From assembly GCF_964033635.1 (NCBI RefSeq), contig NZ_OZ035533.1, positions 6,295,001 to 6,359,000 on the forward strand: a stretch of DNA of 64,000 nt. The letters are read 5' to 3'. Source of the DNA: Chitinophaga sp. MM2321 (lineage in GTDB: Bacteria > Bacteroidota > Bacteroidia > Chitinophagales > Chitinophagaceae). The notes below the pieces were generated by a model. That model was not told the origin of the DNA. It did not search any database and worked only from the letters and a program-made list of their open reading frames with translations. This document shows positions 34,699-44,326 of the stretch, one piece after another (position 1 is the stretch's first letter; the number at the start of each line of letters is the position of its first letter). The position numbers and the translations under genes are program-made.

Positions 34699-36753
34699 AT
34701 GCCTTTTAAGTTACAAGCTCCATATGCTCCTGCTGGTGATCAGCCGGAAGCGATTAAACAATTGACACAAGGATTAGAGGAAGGAGAACCGTTCCAGACC
34801 CTGCTCGGCGTGACGGGTTCGGGTAAAACGTTTACAGTGGCCAATGTAATTCAGGAAGTACAGCGCCCTACCCTCGTACTCACACACAATAAAACCCTGG
34901 TAGCCCAGCTTTATGGGGAATTACGGCAGTTTTTTCCGGATAATGCCGTGGAATACTTCGTGTCCTATTATGACTACTACCAGCCGGAAGCGTATATGCC
35001 GGTGAGCGATACCTATATAGAAAAAGATCTCGCTATTAACGAGGAGCTGGATAAGCTCCGGCTGAAAGCCACTTCCAACCTGCTTTCCGGCCGGAGAGAC
35101 ATTATTGTGGTGGCCAGCGTGTCCTGTATTTATGGTATGGGTAACCCTACGGATTATGAAAACGGGATCATCCGGATAGAACAGGGACAGAAATTAAGTC
35201 GCAATACCCTCCTGCATGGATTGGTGAACTCTTTGTACAGCCGTACTACCGGTGATTTCAACCGGGGTAATTTCCGGGTAAAGGGAGATACGGTAGATAT
35301 TAACCTGCCCTATGTGGATTACGGGTATAGAATTACTTTTTTTGGAGATGAGATAGAAGAGATAGAAAGTTTTGACGTGCAAAATGGCAAGCGTATCGGC
35401 ACCATGGAAAATGCCGCCATCTTCCCGGCAAACCTCTACCTCGCGCCGAAAGACATTATGCAACAGGTGATCTTTGAAATACAGGATGAACTGCTTGCCC
35501 AGGTGGAGTATTTTAAAGCGAATGGTAAGCTGATAGAGGCGCAGCGCCTGTCTGAACGTGTAAATTACGACCTGGAAATGATCCGGGAGCTGGGCTATTG
35601 CAGCGGTATTGAAAACTATTCCAGGTTCCTGGACCGTCGTAAGCCAGGCACGCGGCCATTCTGTTTGCTGGACTACTTCCCCAAGGATTTCCTGCTGGTA
35701 GTGGATGAAAGTCACGTAACCATCCCGCAGATTGGCGGTATGTATGGCGGCGACAGGTCCCGTAAGCTGAACCTCGTGGAATTTGGATTCCGGCTGCCTT
35801 CCGCGCTGGATAACCGGCCACTCAACTTCTACGAATTTGAGAATATGCTGAACCAGACCATTTTCGTGAGTGCAACACCTGGAGAATATGAGCTGCGGAA
35901 AACAGAAGGTGTGGTGGTGGAGCAGGTAGTACGTCCTACCGGCTTGCTGGAGCCGCCTATTGAAGTACGCCCCAGTGTGAACCAGGTGGATGATCTCCTG
36001 GAGGAAATAGACAAGCGGGTGCAGAAGGGCGACCGTGTGCTGGTGACCACACTCACCAAACGTATGGCGGAGGAAATGGACAAGTACCTGGGACGTATTA
36101 ATATTAAGTCAAGATATATCCACTCCGAAGTGGACACGCTGGAACGTATTGAAATATTGAGGGATCTCCGTTTGGGTAATATAGACGTACTGGTGGGTGT
36201 GAACCTGTTGAGGGAAGGGCTCGATCTGCCGGAAGTATCATTGGTAGCTATACTGGATGCGGATAAAGAAGGCTTTTTGAGAGATGAACGTTCCCTGACG
36301 CAGACGGCGGGCCGTGCTGCGCGTAATGTGGACGGGCTGGTGATCTTTTATGCAGATAAGATGACAGACAGTATGCAGCGTACCATTGATGAAACGGATC
36401 GCCGCCGTGAAAAGCAGGTAGCTTATAATATTACACATAATATTACCCCCCGCACTATCCGGAAAAGCAAGGAGCAGATCATGGGGCAAACTTCCGTATT
36501 ACAGATCAAGCATTATGATGAGTCTTCTCCTTATGCAGTGCATGATGAGCTGTCGCTGGTAGCGGAAGATGCGATGGAATACGCGAAAGTGTCTGCGGCT
36601 GCGGTAAAAACCATTCCGCAGATGGAAAAAGCTATTTCCAGGGTGAAGAAGGATATGGAAAAGGCTGCCCGTGATCTTGATTTTATGGAGGCTGCCCGTT
36701 TACGCGATCAGATGTTTGCAATGGAACGCGAATTACAGGAAATGAAGCAATGA
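34699..36753 (+). CDS. uvrB: Excinuclease ABC subunit B (UvrB)
   Basis: DNA-damage recognition helicase of nucleotide excision repair, partner of UvrA and UvrC in the cytoplasm. The 684-aa protein shows the P-loop GVTGSGKT (37-44), the damage-probing beta-hairpin YFVSYYDYYQPEAYMP (about 92-107), helicase motif II DESH, motif VI QTAGRAARN, and a C-terminal UVR coiled coil (about 640-684: AARDLDFMEAARLRDQM) that binds UvrC. Length matches the family. Single gene in its own transcription unit, with a hairpin terminator downstream. Confidence 0.98.
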   Translation: MPFKLQAPYAPAGDQPEAIKQLTQGLEEGEPFQTLLGVTGSGKTFTVANVIQEVQRPTLVLTHNKTLVAQLYGELRQFFPDNAVEYFVSYYDYYQPEAYMPVSDTYIEKDLAINEELDKLRLKATSNLLSGRRDIIVVASVSCIYGMGNPTDYENGIIRIEQGQKLSRNTLLHGLVNSLYSRTTGDFNRGNFRVKGDTVDINLPYVDYGYRITFFGDEIEEIESFDVQNGKRIGTMENAAIFPANLYLAPKDIMQQVIFEIQDELLAQVEYFKANGKLIEAQRLSERVNYDLEMIRELGYCSGIENYSRFLDRRKPGTRPFCLLDYFPKDFLLVVDESHVTIPQIGGMYGGDRSRKLNLVEFGFRLPSALDNRPLNFYEFENMLNQTIFVSATPGEYELRKTEGVVVEQVVRPTGLLEPPIEVRPSVNQVDDLLEEIDKRVQKGDRVLVTTLTKRMAEEMDKYLGRINIKSRYIHSEVDTLERIEILRDLRLGNIDVLVGVNLLREGLDLPEVSLVAILDADKEGFLRDERSLTQTAGRAARNVDGLVIFYADKMTDSMQRTIDETDRRREKQVAYNITHNITPRTIRKSKEQIMGQTSVLQIKHYDESSPYAVHDELSLVAEDAMEYAKVSAAAVKTIPQMEKAISRVKKDMEKAARDLDFMEAARLRDQMFAMERELQEMKQ

Positions 36754-36864
36754 TGAACCGGCTGATTTAATAAACGCATATAGAATTATATGTAATATGT
36801 TTTAGCTGGTTTGAGAATGTAATTTATTTTACATAATCTATAATTTATTGATTTACAATATGAT

Positions 36865-36911
36865 AATGCCCATGTTGCTACCTTGTAGTAACGCGGGCAT
36901 TTGGCTTTTTT
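36865..36911 (+). terminator. Hairpin terminator after uvrB
   Basis: Interrupted stem built from AATGCCC, GTT and CTAC on the left and GTAG, AAC and GGGCATT on the right, followed by TTGGCTTTTTTG. It lies about 110 bp after the uvrB stop. Confidence 0.7.
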
Positions 36912-37104
36912 GAAAAATGTTAATCTATTCATAATTTATTCTTCAAATATCTGATTATCAATTATTTAATCTGATTATTTCTGCCTTAAAAAACTTTGAT
37001 ATGACGAAAAATAATAATTAACATTACAATTATTATTAATATAATTGACTTAATCCCAAATATCACCCCTAAAATTTAAATATTTCTATTTTTATCGACT
37101 TCTA

Positions 37105-37135
37105 TTTGATGTTTTAAATTTCACACCTACTTTTA
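37105..37135 (+). promoter_or_regulatory. Bacteroidota-type promoter for the ammonium transporter gene
   Basis: TTTG at 37105-37108, a 19-nt spacer, and TACTTTTA at 37128-37135 (one mismatch to TAnnTTTG). The expected transcription start is about 20 nt before the ATG at 37162. Confidence 0.6.
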
Positions 37136-37161
37136 TTTAAGAAATTTAAAAATCAAGTGCT

Positions 37162-38553
37162 ATGAAGAAAAACACATTTCAAGACTATCTACCATTCATT
37201 TTCCTTGCGATCGTGGCAATAATTGGAATTTTTATTCCCACACTGCCCAGTTTTGCCAATGTGAGCGAATATAATAATGCGGATATCGCCTGGATTTTGG
37301 TAGCCTCTTCTCTCGTATTTCTGATGACTCCGGGTTTATCCTTCTTTTACGGAGGGATGGTCAACAGAAAAAATGTTATTTCAACTATGGTGCAAAGCTT
37401 TATCGCTACCGGTTTGATCAGCATTGTTTGGGTAGTAGTAGGATTTAGTCTGGCATTTGGTAAATCAGTTCACGGTTTTATCGGTGATCCCACCACTTTC
37501 TTTATGTTCAAAAATGTAGGGTCAGGAGCCCCGTGGAGCCTGGCCCCCACTATTCCGCTGTTGTTGTTCGCCCTCTTCCAGATGAAGTTTGCGATCATTA
37601 CGCCCGCCCTGGTGGTTGGTGCAGTAGCGGAAAGGATTCGTTTTACTTCCTATGTACTGTTTATGATATTATTCAGTTTGCTGGTGTACGCACCAATTGC
37701 ACACTGGACCTGGCACCCCGATGGCATCCTGTTTAAAATGGGTGTACTGGATTTTGCCGGTGGTACGGTGGTACATATTTCTGCCGGTTGCGCTGCATTG
37801 GCTGGTGCGCTGGTACTGAAACGCAGGAAGGATCACGTAGAAAAGAAAGAGTTGCAGCCTGCAAATATTCCCTTTGTATTATTAGGTACCGGTTTACTGT
37901 GGTTCGGCTGGTTCGGTTTTAACGCAGGTTCTGCATTGGGCGCCAATGCCCTGGCTGCCAGCGCATTCGCTACTACCAATACAGCTACAGCTGCTGCAGG
38001 TTTATCATGGGTATTTTTTGATGTGATCCGCGGCAGAAAACCATCCGCACTCGGTTTCTGTATCGGTGCAGTAGTTGGCCTCGTAGCTATCACGCCCGCA
38101 GCCGGATTTGTTGCTATCCCGCAAAGTATATTCATCGGATTTATTGCTGCCATCATTTCTAACATGGCGGTACATTGGAAATCAAAAACCAGCATCGATG
38201 ATACGCTCGATGTATTCCCCTGCCATGGTTTAGGTGGTATCGTGGGTATGTTGCTGACTGGTATTTTTGCCACCAAAGCCATCAACCCCGGTGGCAACGA
38301 CGGCTGGTTCTATGGCAACTTCGACCTGTTCAAAAACCAGGTATTGGGTATGCTGATCGTAGTAGGATACAGCTTCGTGATGTCTATCGCCATCTTCAAA
38401 CTGATCGACTTTATTCACCCGCTCCGTGTTACGGAAGATGAAGAAGCACTCGGCCTGGATGTTACACAACACAACGAACATTATCATCCTGCATTATTAA
38501 GCGTGAGTGATAACGGTTTTCTCAAAGAAGAAGATGAACTCATTCACTCCTGA
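37162..38553 (+). CDS. amt: Ammonium transporter (Amt family)
   Basis: Inner-membrane ammonia/ammonium channel of 463 aa. After one extra N-terminal hydrophobic stretch (about 10-30, possibly a signal peptide or extra helix) come eleven helices. Family motifs: FFYGGMVNRKN (about 67-77), DFAGGTVVHISAGCAAL (about 196-212, with Asp and the first pore His), FNAGSALGANALA, and DVFPCHGLGGIVGMLLTGIFA spread over about 350-370 with the second pore His. The C-terminal tail after LRVTEDEEALGLD is the cytoplasmic regulatory end. No P-II gene is adjacent. The next gene encodes a barrel protein, a common pairing in this phylum. Confidence 0.95.
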   Translation: MKKNTFQDYLPFIFLAIVAIIGIFIPTLPSFANVSEYNNADIAWILVASSLVFLMTPGLSFFYGGMVNRKNVISTMVQSFIATGLISIVWVVVGFSLAFGKSVHGFIGDPTTFFMFKNVGSGAPWSLAPTIPLLLFALFQMKFAIITPALVVGAVAERIRFTSYVLFMILFSLLVYAPIAHWTWHPDGILFKMGVLDFAGGTVVHISAGCAALAGALVLKRRKDHVEKKELQPANIPFVLLGTGLLWFGWFGFNAGSALGANALAASAFATTNTATAAAGLSWVFFDVIRGRKPSALGFCIGAVVGLVAITPAAGFVAIPQSIFIGFIAAIISNMAVHWKSKTSIDDTLDVFPCHGLGGIVGMLLTGIFATKAINPGGNDGWFYGNFDLFKNQVLGMLIVVGYSFVMSIAIFKLIDFIHPLRVTEDEEALGLDVTQHNEHYHPALLSVSDNGFLKEEDELIHS

Positions 38554-38652
38554 AAAATATTGCGTATGATCATAGCAAATGAAAGAAAGCTCTTTGATAC
38601 AGATCTCTATCAACTATATTAAAACGTATATGCGATAACGTTAGAAAAAACT

Positions 38653-38729
38653 GGAATGGATAATTAATAGCTGGTCTGCTGTAAGAAGTGGAAACTGCAA
38701 CGGATTTTAAGTTATTAATTATTCATTCC
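38653..38729. repeat. 17-bp inverted repeat between amt and the porin-like gene
   Basis: GGAATGGATAATTAATA (38653-38669) pairs with TATTAATTATTCATTCC (38713-38729), 16 of 17 matching, with a 43-nt spacer. It lies in the 267-bp gap. It could be a regulatory hairpin in a read-through transcript or an operator pair. Confidence 0.55.
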
Positions 38730-38820
38730 TTCTATGAGGAACAAACATGCACCCCCCAAGACAACGCGCAAGAAAAGGCCGCATCGTTACTTACCATTTT
38801 ATCAACCAAACTATAAGTAC

Positions 38821-39903
38821 ATGAAACGAATGTTAACGACCTTATTCGCTGTGGGTAGCACCTTTGTTGCCTTCGCCCAGTCTACAGACACTTTGCCGGC
38901 ACCGGCGTTCAAGTTATCCGGTTCTGCTGATGTATATTATAAATACAACCTGAACGGTAACTACACTGATAATAAAACCAGCTTCACCAACTCACATAAT
39001 TCTTTTGAATTAGGTATGGTGTCCCTGAAAGTGGAACACGGGTTTAAAAAAGGAAGCATTGTAGCAGATCTCGGCTTTGGAAAAAGAGCAGGAGAATTTT
39101 CCTACAATGATTTACCGGAAGCCTCCACGGGCCTGTCAATGGCTATCAAACAATTGTATGTTTCCTATGAGCTGACAGACAAAATAAAAGTAAGTCTTGG
39201 CAGCTACGCCACACATATTGGTTATGAACTGGTGGATGCCTATCTCAACAGAAATTACAGCATGAGTTACATGTTTAGTAACGGCCCTTTTTTCAGTACC
39301 GGCGTAAAAGCTGATATAGCACTTAGCTCTTCTCTGAGCGCGATGGTAGGCGTTTTTAATCCTACCGATCTTAAATCAGTCACCTTAAACAGTCATAAAT
39401 ATATAGGCGCACAACTGGGCTTTGCCCCGGCAGAAACGCCCATCAAATTATACCTCAACTACCTCGAAGGGAAAGATACTTTTGGTATCCAGAACCACCA
39501 GGTAGACCTGGTAGCCACCTACCAGTTCAATAAAGTATTGGGACTGGGGTATAATGGTACTTACAGTACCTATTCAGATACCAGGGATAAATCTGCACCG
39601 TCAGGGAGTAAAAACTGGTGGGGATCTGCGCTGTATGTTAACTGCGACTTCACTGACAATTTCGGGCTTACGCTGAGAGGTGAATATTTCAGTGATAAAG
39701 ACGGCCTCAAAGTATTCAGCGGCGTGCCGGATGGTGGGGATGTGCTGGCAGGCACCTTATCATTTAACTATAAAGCAGGGAACCTTACTATTATCCCGGA
39801 ATTCAGACTGGATAAGGCTTCTGCCGATATTTTCAACAAATCGGGTGGGGCGCCTTATAATCTGACCTCTAATGTCCTGTTAGCCGCAGTATACCATTTT
39901 TAA
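38821..39903 (+). CDS. Porin-like outer-membrane beta-barrel protein
   Basis: A 360-aa protein with a signal peptide (MKRMLTTLFAVGSTFVAFAQ). The mature part alternates beta-strands from KLSGSADVYYKYNLNG to a final aromatic strand SNVLLAAVYHF, the usual signal for barrel assembly. The Gcw_chp/porin-like family is likely. ATG at 38821 was chosen; an upstream in-frame ATG at 38734 would add 29 basic residues before the signal peptide. Placed just after amt, it may be an outer-membrane pore that serves nitrogen uptake, but that is inference. Confidence 0.85.
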   Translation: MKRMLTTLFAVGSTFVAFAQSTDTLPAPAFKLSGSADVYYKYNLNGNYTDNKTSFTNSHNSFELGMVSLKVEHGFKKGSIVADLGFGKRAGEFSYNDLPEASTGLSMAIKQLYVSYELTDKIKVSLGSYATHIGYELVDAYLNRNYSMSYMFSNGPFFSTGVKADIALSSSLSAMVGVFNPTDLKSVTLNSHKYIGAQLGFAPAETPIKLYLNYLEGKDTFGIQNHQVDLVATYQFNKVLGLGYNGTYSTYSDTRDKSAPSGSKNWWGSALYVNCDFTDNFGLTLRGEYFSDKDGLKVFSGVPDGGDVLAGTLSFNYKAGNLTIIPEFRLDKASADIFNKSGGAPYNLTSNVLLAAVYHF

Positions 39904-39957
39904 AAACGGAATCTGGCTCATTTTGAAAGAAGAAAGATTGAAAAGCCCCAACCAACA

Positions 39958-39991
39958 AAAGCCATCCCGGCAGGGGTGGCTTTCTTTTTTT
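39958..39991 (+). terminator. Terminator after the porin-like gene
   Basis: Stem GCCATCCC/GGGGTGGC (39961-39980, one G-U pair) with a 4-nt loop, flanked by A-rich and T-rich runs. Confidence 0.8.
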
Positions 39992-40066
39992 CTGACAGGA
40001 CGATTTAATTCTTTCCGGGTATTTTAATCATAACCGGCAGATCATTATCTTGGTAAAAAAAATAAG

Positions 40067-40726
40067 ATGTTACAACCTTCCACGTTGAAATTCCTGAAGT
40101 CACTCAAGTTGAATAATAACAAAGGCTGGTTTGATGAGCACAGAGATACTTACCTGGCTGCCAAGGAAGATTTTGAGAATATGGTGCAGCAACTGATAGA
40201 CGGTATGGCCAGACAGGATGCCACATTAGCCGGTTTGCAGCTGAAAGACTGTGTTTTTCGTATATATAAGGACGTTAGATTTTCAAAAGACAAAACGCCT
40301 TACAAAATAAATATGGCTGCCTCCTTTCAGGCAGGTGGAAAGAAGTCACCGTTAGCCGGCTATTACTTTCACCTGGAGCCCGGAGGCAATAGTTTTGCCG
40401 GTGGTGGTTTGTGGATGCCGCCTGCACCTGCGCTGAAAAAACTGCGCCAGGAAATAGATTATAACTTCGAAGAATTTGAACACATCATTTCCAACAAAGA
40501 ATTTATCAAACATTTTGGAAAAGTAGAGGGAGATGCCCTTAAAACAGCACCACAGGGATACCAACCGGATAACCCGGCTATTGCCTATCTTAAATTGAAA
40601 AGTCTTATTGTTACACACCCTGTTACGGATGAAGCATGTATACAGCCGGCGATGGTAAGAGAGATCCTGAAAACATTTGCACTCATGCAACCCTTCCTGC
40701 AATTTATTAACCGTTCAATGGATTGA
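40067..40726 (+). CDS. DUF2461 family protein
   Basis: A 219-aa cytoplasmic protein of the conserved DUF2461 (TIGR02453) family, whose function is not established. Recognisable family features: N-terminal NNNKGWFDEHRDTYLAAKEDF (split here as residues about 17-37), DCVFRIYKDVRFSKDKTPYK (about 65-84), AGYYFHLEPGGNSFAGGG (about 101-118) and LWMPPAPALKKLR. Length is typical. Single gene ending at an inverted repeat. Confidence 0.93.
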   Translation: MLQPSTLKFLKSLKLNNNKGWFDEHRDTYLAAKEDFENMVQQLIDGMARQDATLAGLQLKDCVFRIYKDVRFSKDKTPYKINMAASFQAGGKKSPLAGYYFHLEPGGNSFAGGGLWMPPAPALKKLRQEIDYNFEEFEHIISNKEFIKHFGKVEGDALKTAPQGYQPDNPAIAYLKLKSLIVTHPVTDEACIQPAMVREILKTFALMQPFLQFINRSMD

Positions 40727-40734
40727 GAAAAGTA

Positions 40735-40800
40735 AGGTTTATTAGTTTATGGATAGTTTTTTATTAAGGGGTATCTGCCAGCCTATAAACTAATAAACCT
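40735..40800. terminator. 16-bp inverted repeat after the DUF2461 gene
   Basis: AGGTTTATTAGTTTAT (40735-40750) pairs exactly with 40785-40800, with a 34-nt spacer. It begins 9 bp after the DUF2461 stop and ends 24 bp before the convergent small gene's stop, so it probably terminates both. Confidence 0.7.
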
Positions 40801-40823
40801 GATCTTCCCTGGAATGCCCAGGA

Positions 40824-41075
40824 TTAATTTTTGTGAATAAGAAATTCGAACGGACGTGCTTTGCGGTTCTTCAACAGATTTTCTTTGTCCGTACGCGCGT
40901 GGGCAAAACGCTGATTGTACACATTTGCCACTTCGATAATGGGAATTATTCCGTCCAGTGTGTCCTGTTGATCAACGATGTTCATGATACGGGATACCTG
41001 TGAGGAAAAGTTGGTACTCCACTCTTCGGTAAACTTATGCATTAACAAAAGCTCACGATTGGTGTTGGTTTTCAT
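40824..41075 (-). CDS. Hypothetical 83-aa protein
   Basis: Starts MKTNTNRELLLMHKFTEEWS and is mostly helical and polar, with no signal or membrane segment. The C-terminus KARPFEFLIHKN is basic and aromatic. No family recognised. It is a plausible gene because it sits alone in a 670-bp space between well-defined genes, uses an ATG and has ordinary codon usage, but there is no independent support. Confidence 0.6.
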   Translation of the reverse strand: MKTNTNRELLLMHKFTEEWSTNFSSQVSRIMNIVDQQDTLDGIIPIIEVANVYNQRFAHARTDKENLLKNRKARPFEFLIHKN

Positions 41076-41398
41076 AGGATTAAAGGGTGTTTTCTGATTA
41101 GAAAATAACGAAAATATCCGGCATCTCTCTAAAATTGGACTACTCTTTTAGTAAAAGTATAGTTGGCATAGGATTATACTATCAAAATTGGTTTTTATAT
41201 GTCACAAATCAATACTACTTCCGTGTAATTTTTATGTTTTGAATGTTATTCTTTTATGAAAAGGAGAAAAAAAAGCAAGCGATAAAACGCTTGCTTTTAA
41301 GTACTTACAGATATCTTTTCGTATAGTCATATATGGGAGCTGCGCTTAAGGCCCTTTAAGGGCACTAATTACATAGCACAACAGTATGATTACCATGA
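41076..41398. other. Intergenic region between the small hypothetical and asd
   Basis: About 323 bases. It holds the asd terminator (41271-41298) and a perfect 13-bp palindrome GCCCTTTAAGGGC at 41351-41363, 35 bp past the asd stop. The rest is AT-rich with no gene seen. Confidence 0.5.
41271..41298 (-). terminator. Hairpin terminator of asd
   Basis: Perfect 11-bp stem AAAAGCAAGCG (41271-41281) with CGCTTGCTTTT (41288-41298) and a 6-nt loop. Read leftward, a run of T follows. Confidence 0.85.
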
Positions 41399-42388
41399 TT
41401 ACAACCAGTTCTTCTGTTGGAGGTATTCTGCAATCTGAACAGCATTGGTAGCCGCTCCTTTACGCAGGTTGTCTGCTACTATCCACATATTCACTGTTTT
41501 AACCTGTGTTTCATCCCGGCGGATACGACCCACAAACACTTCGTCTCTATCATGCGCATCTTTTGGCATCGGGTACAGTGATTTAGACGGATCGTCTACA
41601 ACTATTACACCTGGTGTATTTGCAAGCAAAGCACGCAGCTCGTTCACTTCGTATTCAGATTCAAACTCGATGTTTACCGCTTCGCTATGGCCGCCCATCA
41701 CCGGAATACGTACAGTCGTAGCCGTTACCTGGATCAGGTCATCACGTAAAATTTTCTTCGTTTCATTCACCATCTTCATCTCTTCTTTCGTATAGCCGTT
41801 ATCGAGAAATACATCTATCTGTGGAATCACGTTCAGATCTATCTGATAAGGATACGCCATTTCACCGGTAACCCCCTGTCTTTCATTCATCATTTGCGTT
41901 ACCGCTTTAACACCGGTACCGGTTACTGACTGATAGGTAGAAACAACTACTCTCTTGATTTTATATTTTTCGTGCAAAGGTTTTAACACCAGCACCATCT
42001 GTATGGTAGAACAGTTAGGATTTGCGATGATTTTATCTGCCTGTGTAAGGGCATCGCCATTTACTTCCGGTACTACCAGCTTTTTTTCCGGGTCCATTCT
42101 CCAGGCACTGGAATTATCGATGACGGTAATGCCTGCTGCTGCAAATTTTGGCGCCCACTCAAGAGAGGTGCTGCCACCGGCAGAAAAAATAGCCACATTG
42201 GGCTTCATGCCTATTGCAGTTGCAGCATTTACCACCTTCCAGGTTTTTCCCTTAAATGTTACTTCCTTACCAACGGACTTCTCAGAAGCCACGGGAATCA
42301 ATTCAGTCACCGGGAAATTTCTTTCCGTTAACACCTGTAACATTTTTGAGCCTACCAGTCCGGTTGCTCCTACTACTGCAACTTTCAT
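41399..42388 (-). CDS. asd: Aspartate-semialdehyde dehydrogenase
   Basis: Catalyses the NADPH-dependent reduction of aspartyl phosphate to aspartate semialdehyde, the branch-point step to lysine/diaminopimelate, threonine and methionine. The 329-aa protein begins with a Rossmann motif VAVVGATGLVGSKML (3-17). The active-site Cys is Cys126 in ANPNCSTIQ, and the acid/base His is His244 in IPVMGGHSEAVN. Length and the GYTKEEMKMVNETKKIL helix (about 198-214) are typical of the Gram-positive/Bacteroidota type. Single gene with its own terminator. Confidence 0.97.
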   Translation of the reverse strand: MKVAVVGATGLVGSKMLQVLTERNFPVTELIPVASEKSVGKEVTFKGKTWKVVNAATAIGMKPNVAIFSAGGSTSLEWAPKFAAAGITVIDNSSAWRMDPEKKLVVPEVNGDALTQADKIIANPNCSTIQMVLVLKPLHEKYKIKRVVVSTYQSVTGTGVKAVTQMMNERQGVTGEMAYPYQIDLNVIPQIDVFLDNGYTKEEMKMVNETKKILRDDLIQVTATTVRIPVMGGHSEAVNIEFESEYEVNELRALLANTPGVIVVDDPSKSLYPMPKDAHDRDEVFVGRIRRDETQVKTVNMWIVADNLRKGAATNAVQIAEYLQQKNWL

Positions 42389-42538
42389 TTTGTTTTACAT
42401 TTTTAATTTTGGAAGCATAAAATTAGTGTATAACGGCCTCTTTTCATAGTAATGTGTCTTATTTATTCCTGTTAAGATGTAATTAACAAACTGCCGGATT
42501 TTTGTAAGTAGGTTTGAGTAACCCCAAAATTGAAAAGT

Positions 42539-44260
42539 ATGTATACCCCCATTGTTTGCGCAAGCCTGCTACTACAGGCATTTGCAGCCCCCGCGATGTG
42601 GAAGGATTCTTCCGCACCCGCCATTTATGATATTGTTATTCATGAAATTATGCCTAAACCAGCTCCTGTAGCAGGATTGCCACCATACGAATACGTGGAG
42701 TTACGAAACAGGAGCAGTAAGCCTGTACAATTACAAAACTGGCGCTTGGGTGTAAACAAGCGGGAAGCCGTGCTGCCGGCTTATTTGCTGCAGCCGGGCG
42801 GTTTACTCCTTTTATGTGCACCCGCCGCTGTGAGTAGTTACCCTATTACCAATATAGTGGGTGTAGACCGTTTTCCCGCGCTGGCAGATGATAGTGGACT
42901 GGTAACGTTGTATAATGAAAACAAAAATGTTATACACGCGGTGGCATATAATAAATCCTGGTATGCCAATACCAGCAAGGATAAGGGAGGATTCAGCCTG
43001 GAAATGATCGATGCTGCCTGTCCCTGCTGTGGTAAAATAAACTGGTGCGCTTCCCTTTCCGCTACCGGTGGTACACCCGGTACTTACAATGCTGCCGCAG
43101 CTATCACCACTGATTTTTCCCGCCCGGACCTGTACTACGTAGCGGTGGCGGACAGCCAGCACATTATCCTGCACTTCAGTAAAACGGTAGACAGCCTGGT
43201 GGCCGCGGATCCTGCGCATTACCAGCTGAGTGACGGATCTGTAACAGCCGTCACGGTAACGCCGCCATTATTTAATACAGTCACCCTGCAATTATCCGCT
43301 GCCTTGCAGCCGGATCGGGTATATAATGTAACTGTAACCGGCGTAACCAGTTGTGGTGGCCCTGAGAGCGGTTTAAAAAATACGGCTGCATTTGGGCTTC
43401 CACAATTACCGGAAGCATCGGACCTGGTTATAAATGAAGTGTTGTTTAATCCGCCACCCGGTATTCCAAAGTTCATTGAATTATATAACCGTAGCAATAA
43501 AGTGATAGACCTGCAACAGGTGCGCATATGCGCCAGAAAGGCGGCCGGCAACCTGGACATCATTAAAAATATAGCACCGGAAGGCCATATTCTGTTACCG
43601 GGACAACTGCTGGCCTTAACTACATATGCCGACCTGTTATGCGCGTATTACACCTGTAAATCCCTGGAAAGCATAGCGGAGGTAAGTAGTCTGCCTACGA
43701 TGCCGGTAGAAGAAGGTACCGTGGTACTCCTGCGTGCCGACAGCCTGGTACTGGATGAAGTGCCTTATACGATAAGTCTGCATTTTCGGTTGGCCAGCCA
43801 GTTAAAAGGTGTGTCGCTGGAACGGCTGGATTATAACAGGCCGGCAACGGATACGGACAACTGGCAATCTGCTGCTGCCACTGCGGGTTATGCTACGCCC
43901 GGTTATCCTAATTCGCAGCAGTGGGCAGCACCGGAAACAGGGGTGAATATTTCACTGGCTCCGGCCATTTTTTCGCCGGACAACGACGGCGTTGATGACC
44001 AGGCGGTGCTGTCGTACCTGTTGCCGGAACCTGGCTGGATCGGCAATGTGACTGTTTATAACGCCAGCGGCAGGCCGGTACGTTATCTTGCCCGGAATAT
44101 TTTACTGGGAAATAAAGGCGTTGTAAACTGGGATGGATTTGGAGAAAATACAGTAGTTTTACCAGCAGGGATTTATATATTTTTTATAGAGATATTTAAC
44201 CTCAAAGGTCAGGTGAAACGCTGGAAACACGCCCTGGTCATGGCACGAAAGTTGAATTAA
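42539..44260 (+). CDS. Secreted lamin-tail domain protein with FlgD-like C-terminal domain
   Basis: A 573-aa extracellular protein. After a signal peptide (to about residue 18) comes a lamin-tail domain (about 30-190: IVIHEIMPKP, EYVELRNRSSKPVQLQNWRL), a Big_5-like beta domain (about 195-290: YYVAVADSQHIILHFSKTVD) and a second lamin-tail domain (about 295-465: LVINEVLFNPPPGIPKFIEL). The C-terminus (about 475-573) reads AIFSPDNDGVDDQAVLSYLL ... VVNWDGFGENTVVLPAGIY, like FlgD-Ig or type IX sorting domains. ATG at 42539 was used; an in-frame TTG at 42530 would give a slightly longer signal peptide with a Lys and could be the real start. Function unknown. Confidence 0.8.
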   Translation: MYTPIVCASLLLQAFAAPAMWKDSSAPAIYDIVIHEIMPKPAPVAGLPPYEYVELRNRSSKPVQLQNWRLGVNKREAVLPAYLLQPGGLLLLCAPAAVSSYPITNIVGVDRFPALADDSGLVTLYNENKNVIHAVAYNKSWYANTSKDKGGFSLEMIDAACPCCGKINWCASLSATGGTPGTYNAAAAITTDFSRPDLYYVAVADSQHIILHFSKTVDSLVAADPAHYQLSDGSVTAVTVTPPLFNTVTLQLSAALQPDRVYNVTVTGVTSCGGPESGLKNTAAFGLPQLPEASDLVINEVLFNPPPGIPKFIELYNRSNKVIDLQQVRICARKAAGNLDIIKNIAPEGHILLPGQLLALTTYADLLCAYYTCKSLESIAEVSSLPTMPVEEGTVVLLRADSLVLDEVPYTISLHFRLASQLKGVSLERLDYNRPATDTDNWQSAAATAGYATPGYPNSQQWAAPETGVNISLAPAIFSPDNDGVDDQAVLSYLLPEPGWIGNVTVYNASGRPVRYLARNILLGNKGVVNWDGFGENTVVLPAGIYIFFIEIFNLKGQVKRWKHALVMARKLN

Positions 44261-44326
44261 TGGGGCCCCCTGCTAACGGCTTTTTTCTAGTGAAAATTTG
44301 TCAGCGGGCAATCTATTATAATTATT

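Larger units (their letters stand above)
36754..37161. other. Intergenic region between uvrB and the ammonium transporter gene
   Basis: About 408 very AT-rich bases. Near 36765-36825 an imperfect inverted pair AACCGGCT/AGCTGGTT is visible, then a clear terminator at 36865-36911. The 3' part carries the promoter of the transporter gene at 37105-37135. No P-II (glnK) gene or RNA gene is seen. Confidence 0.5.
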
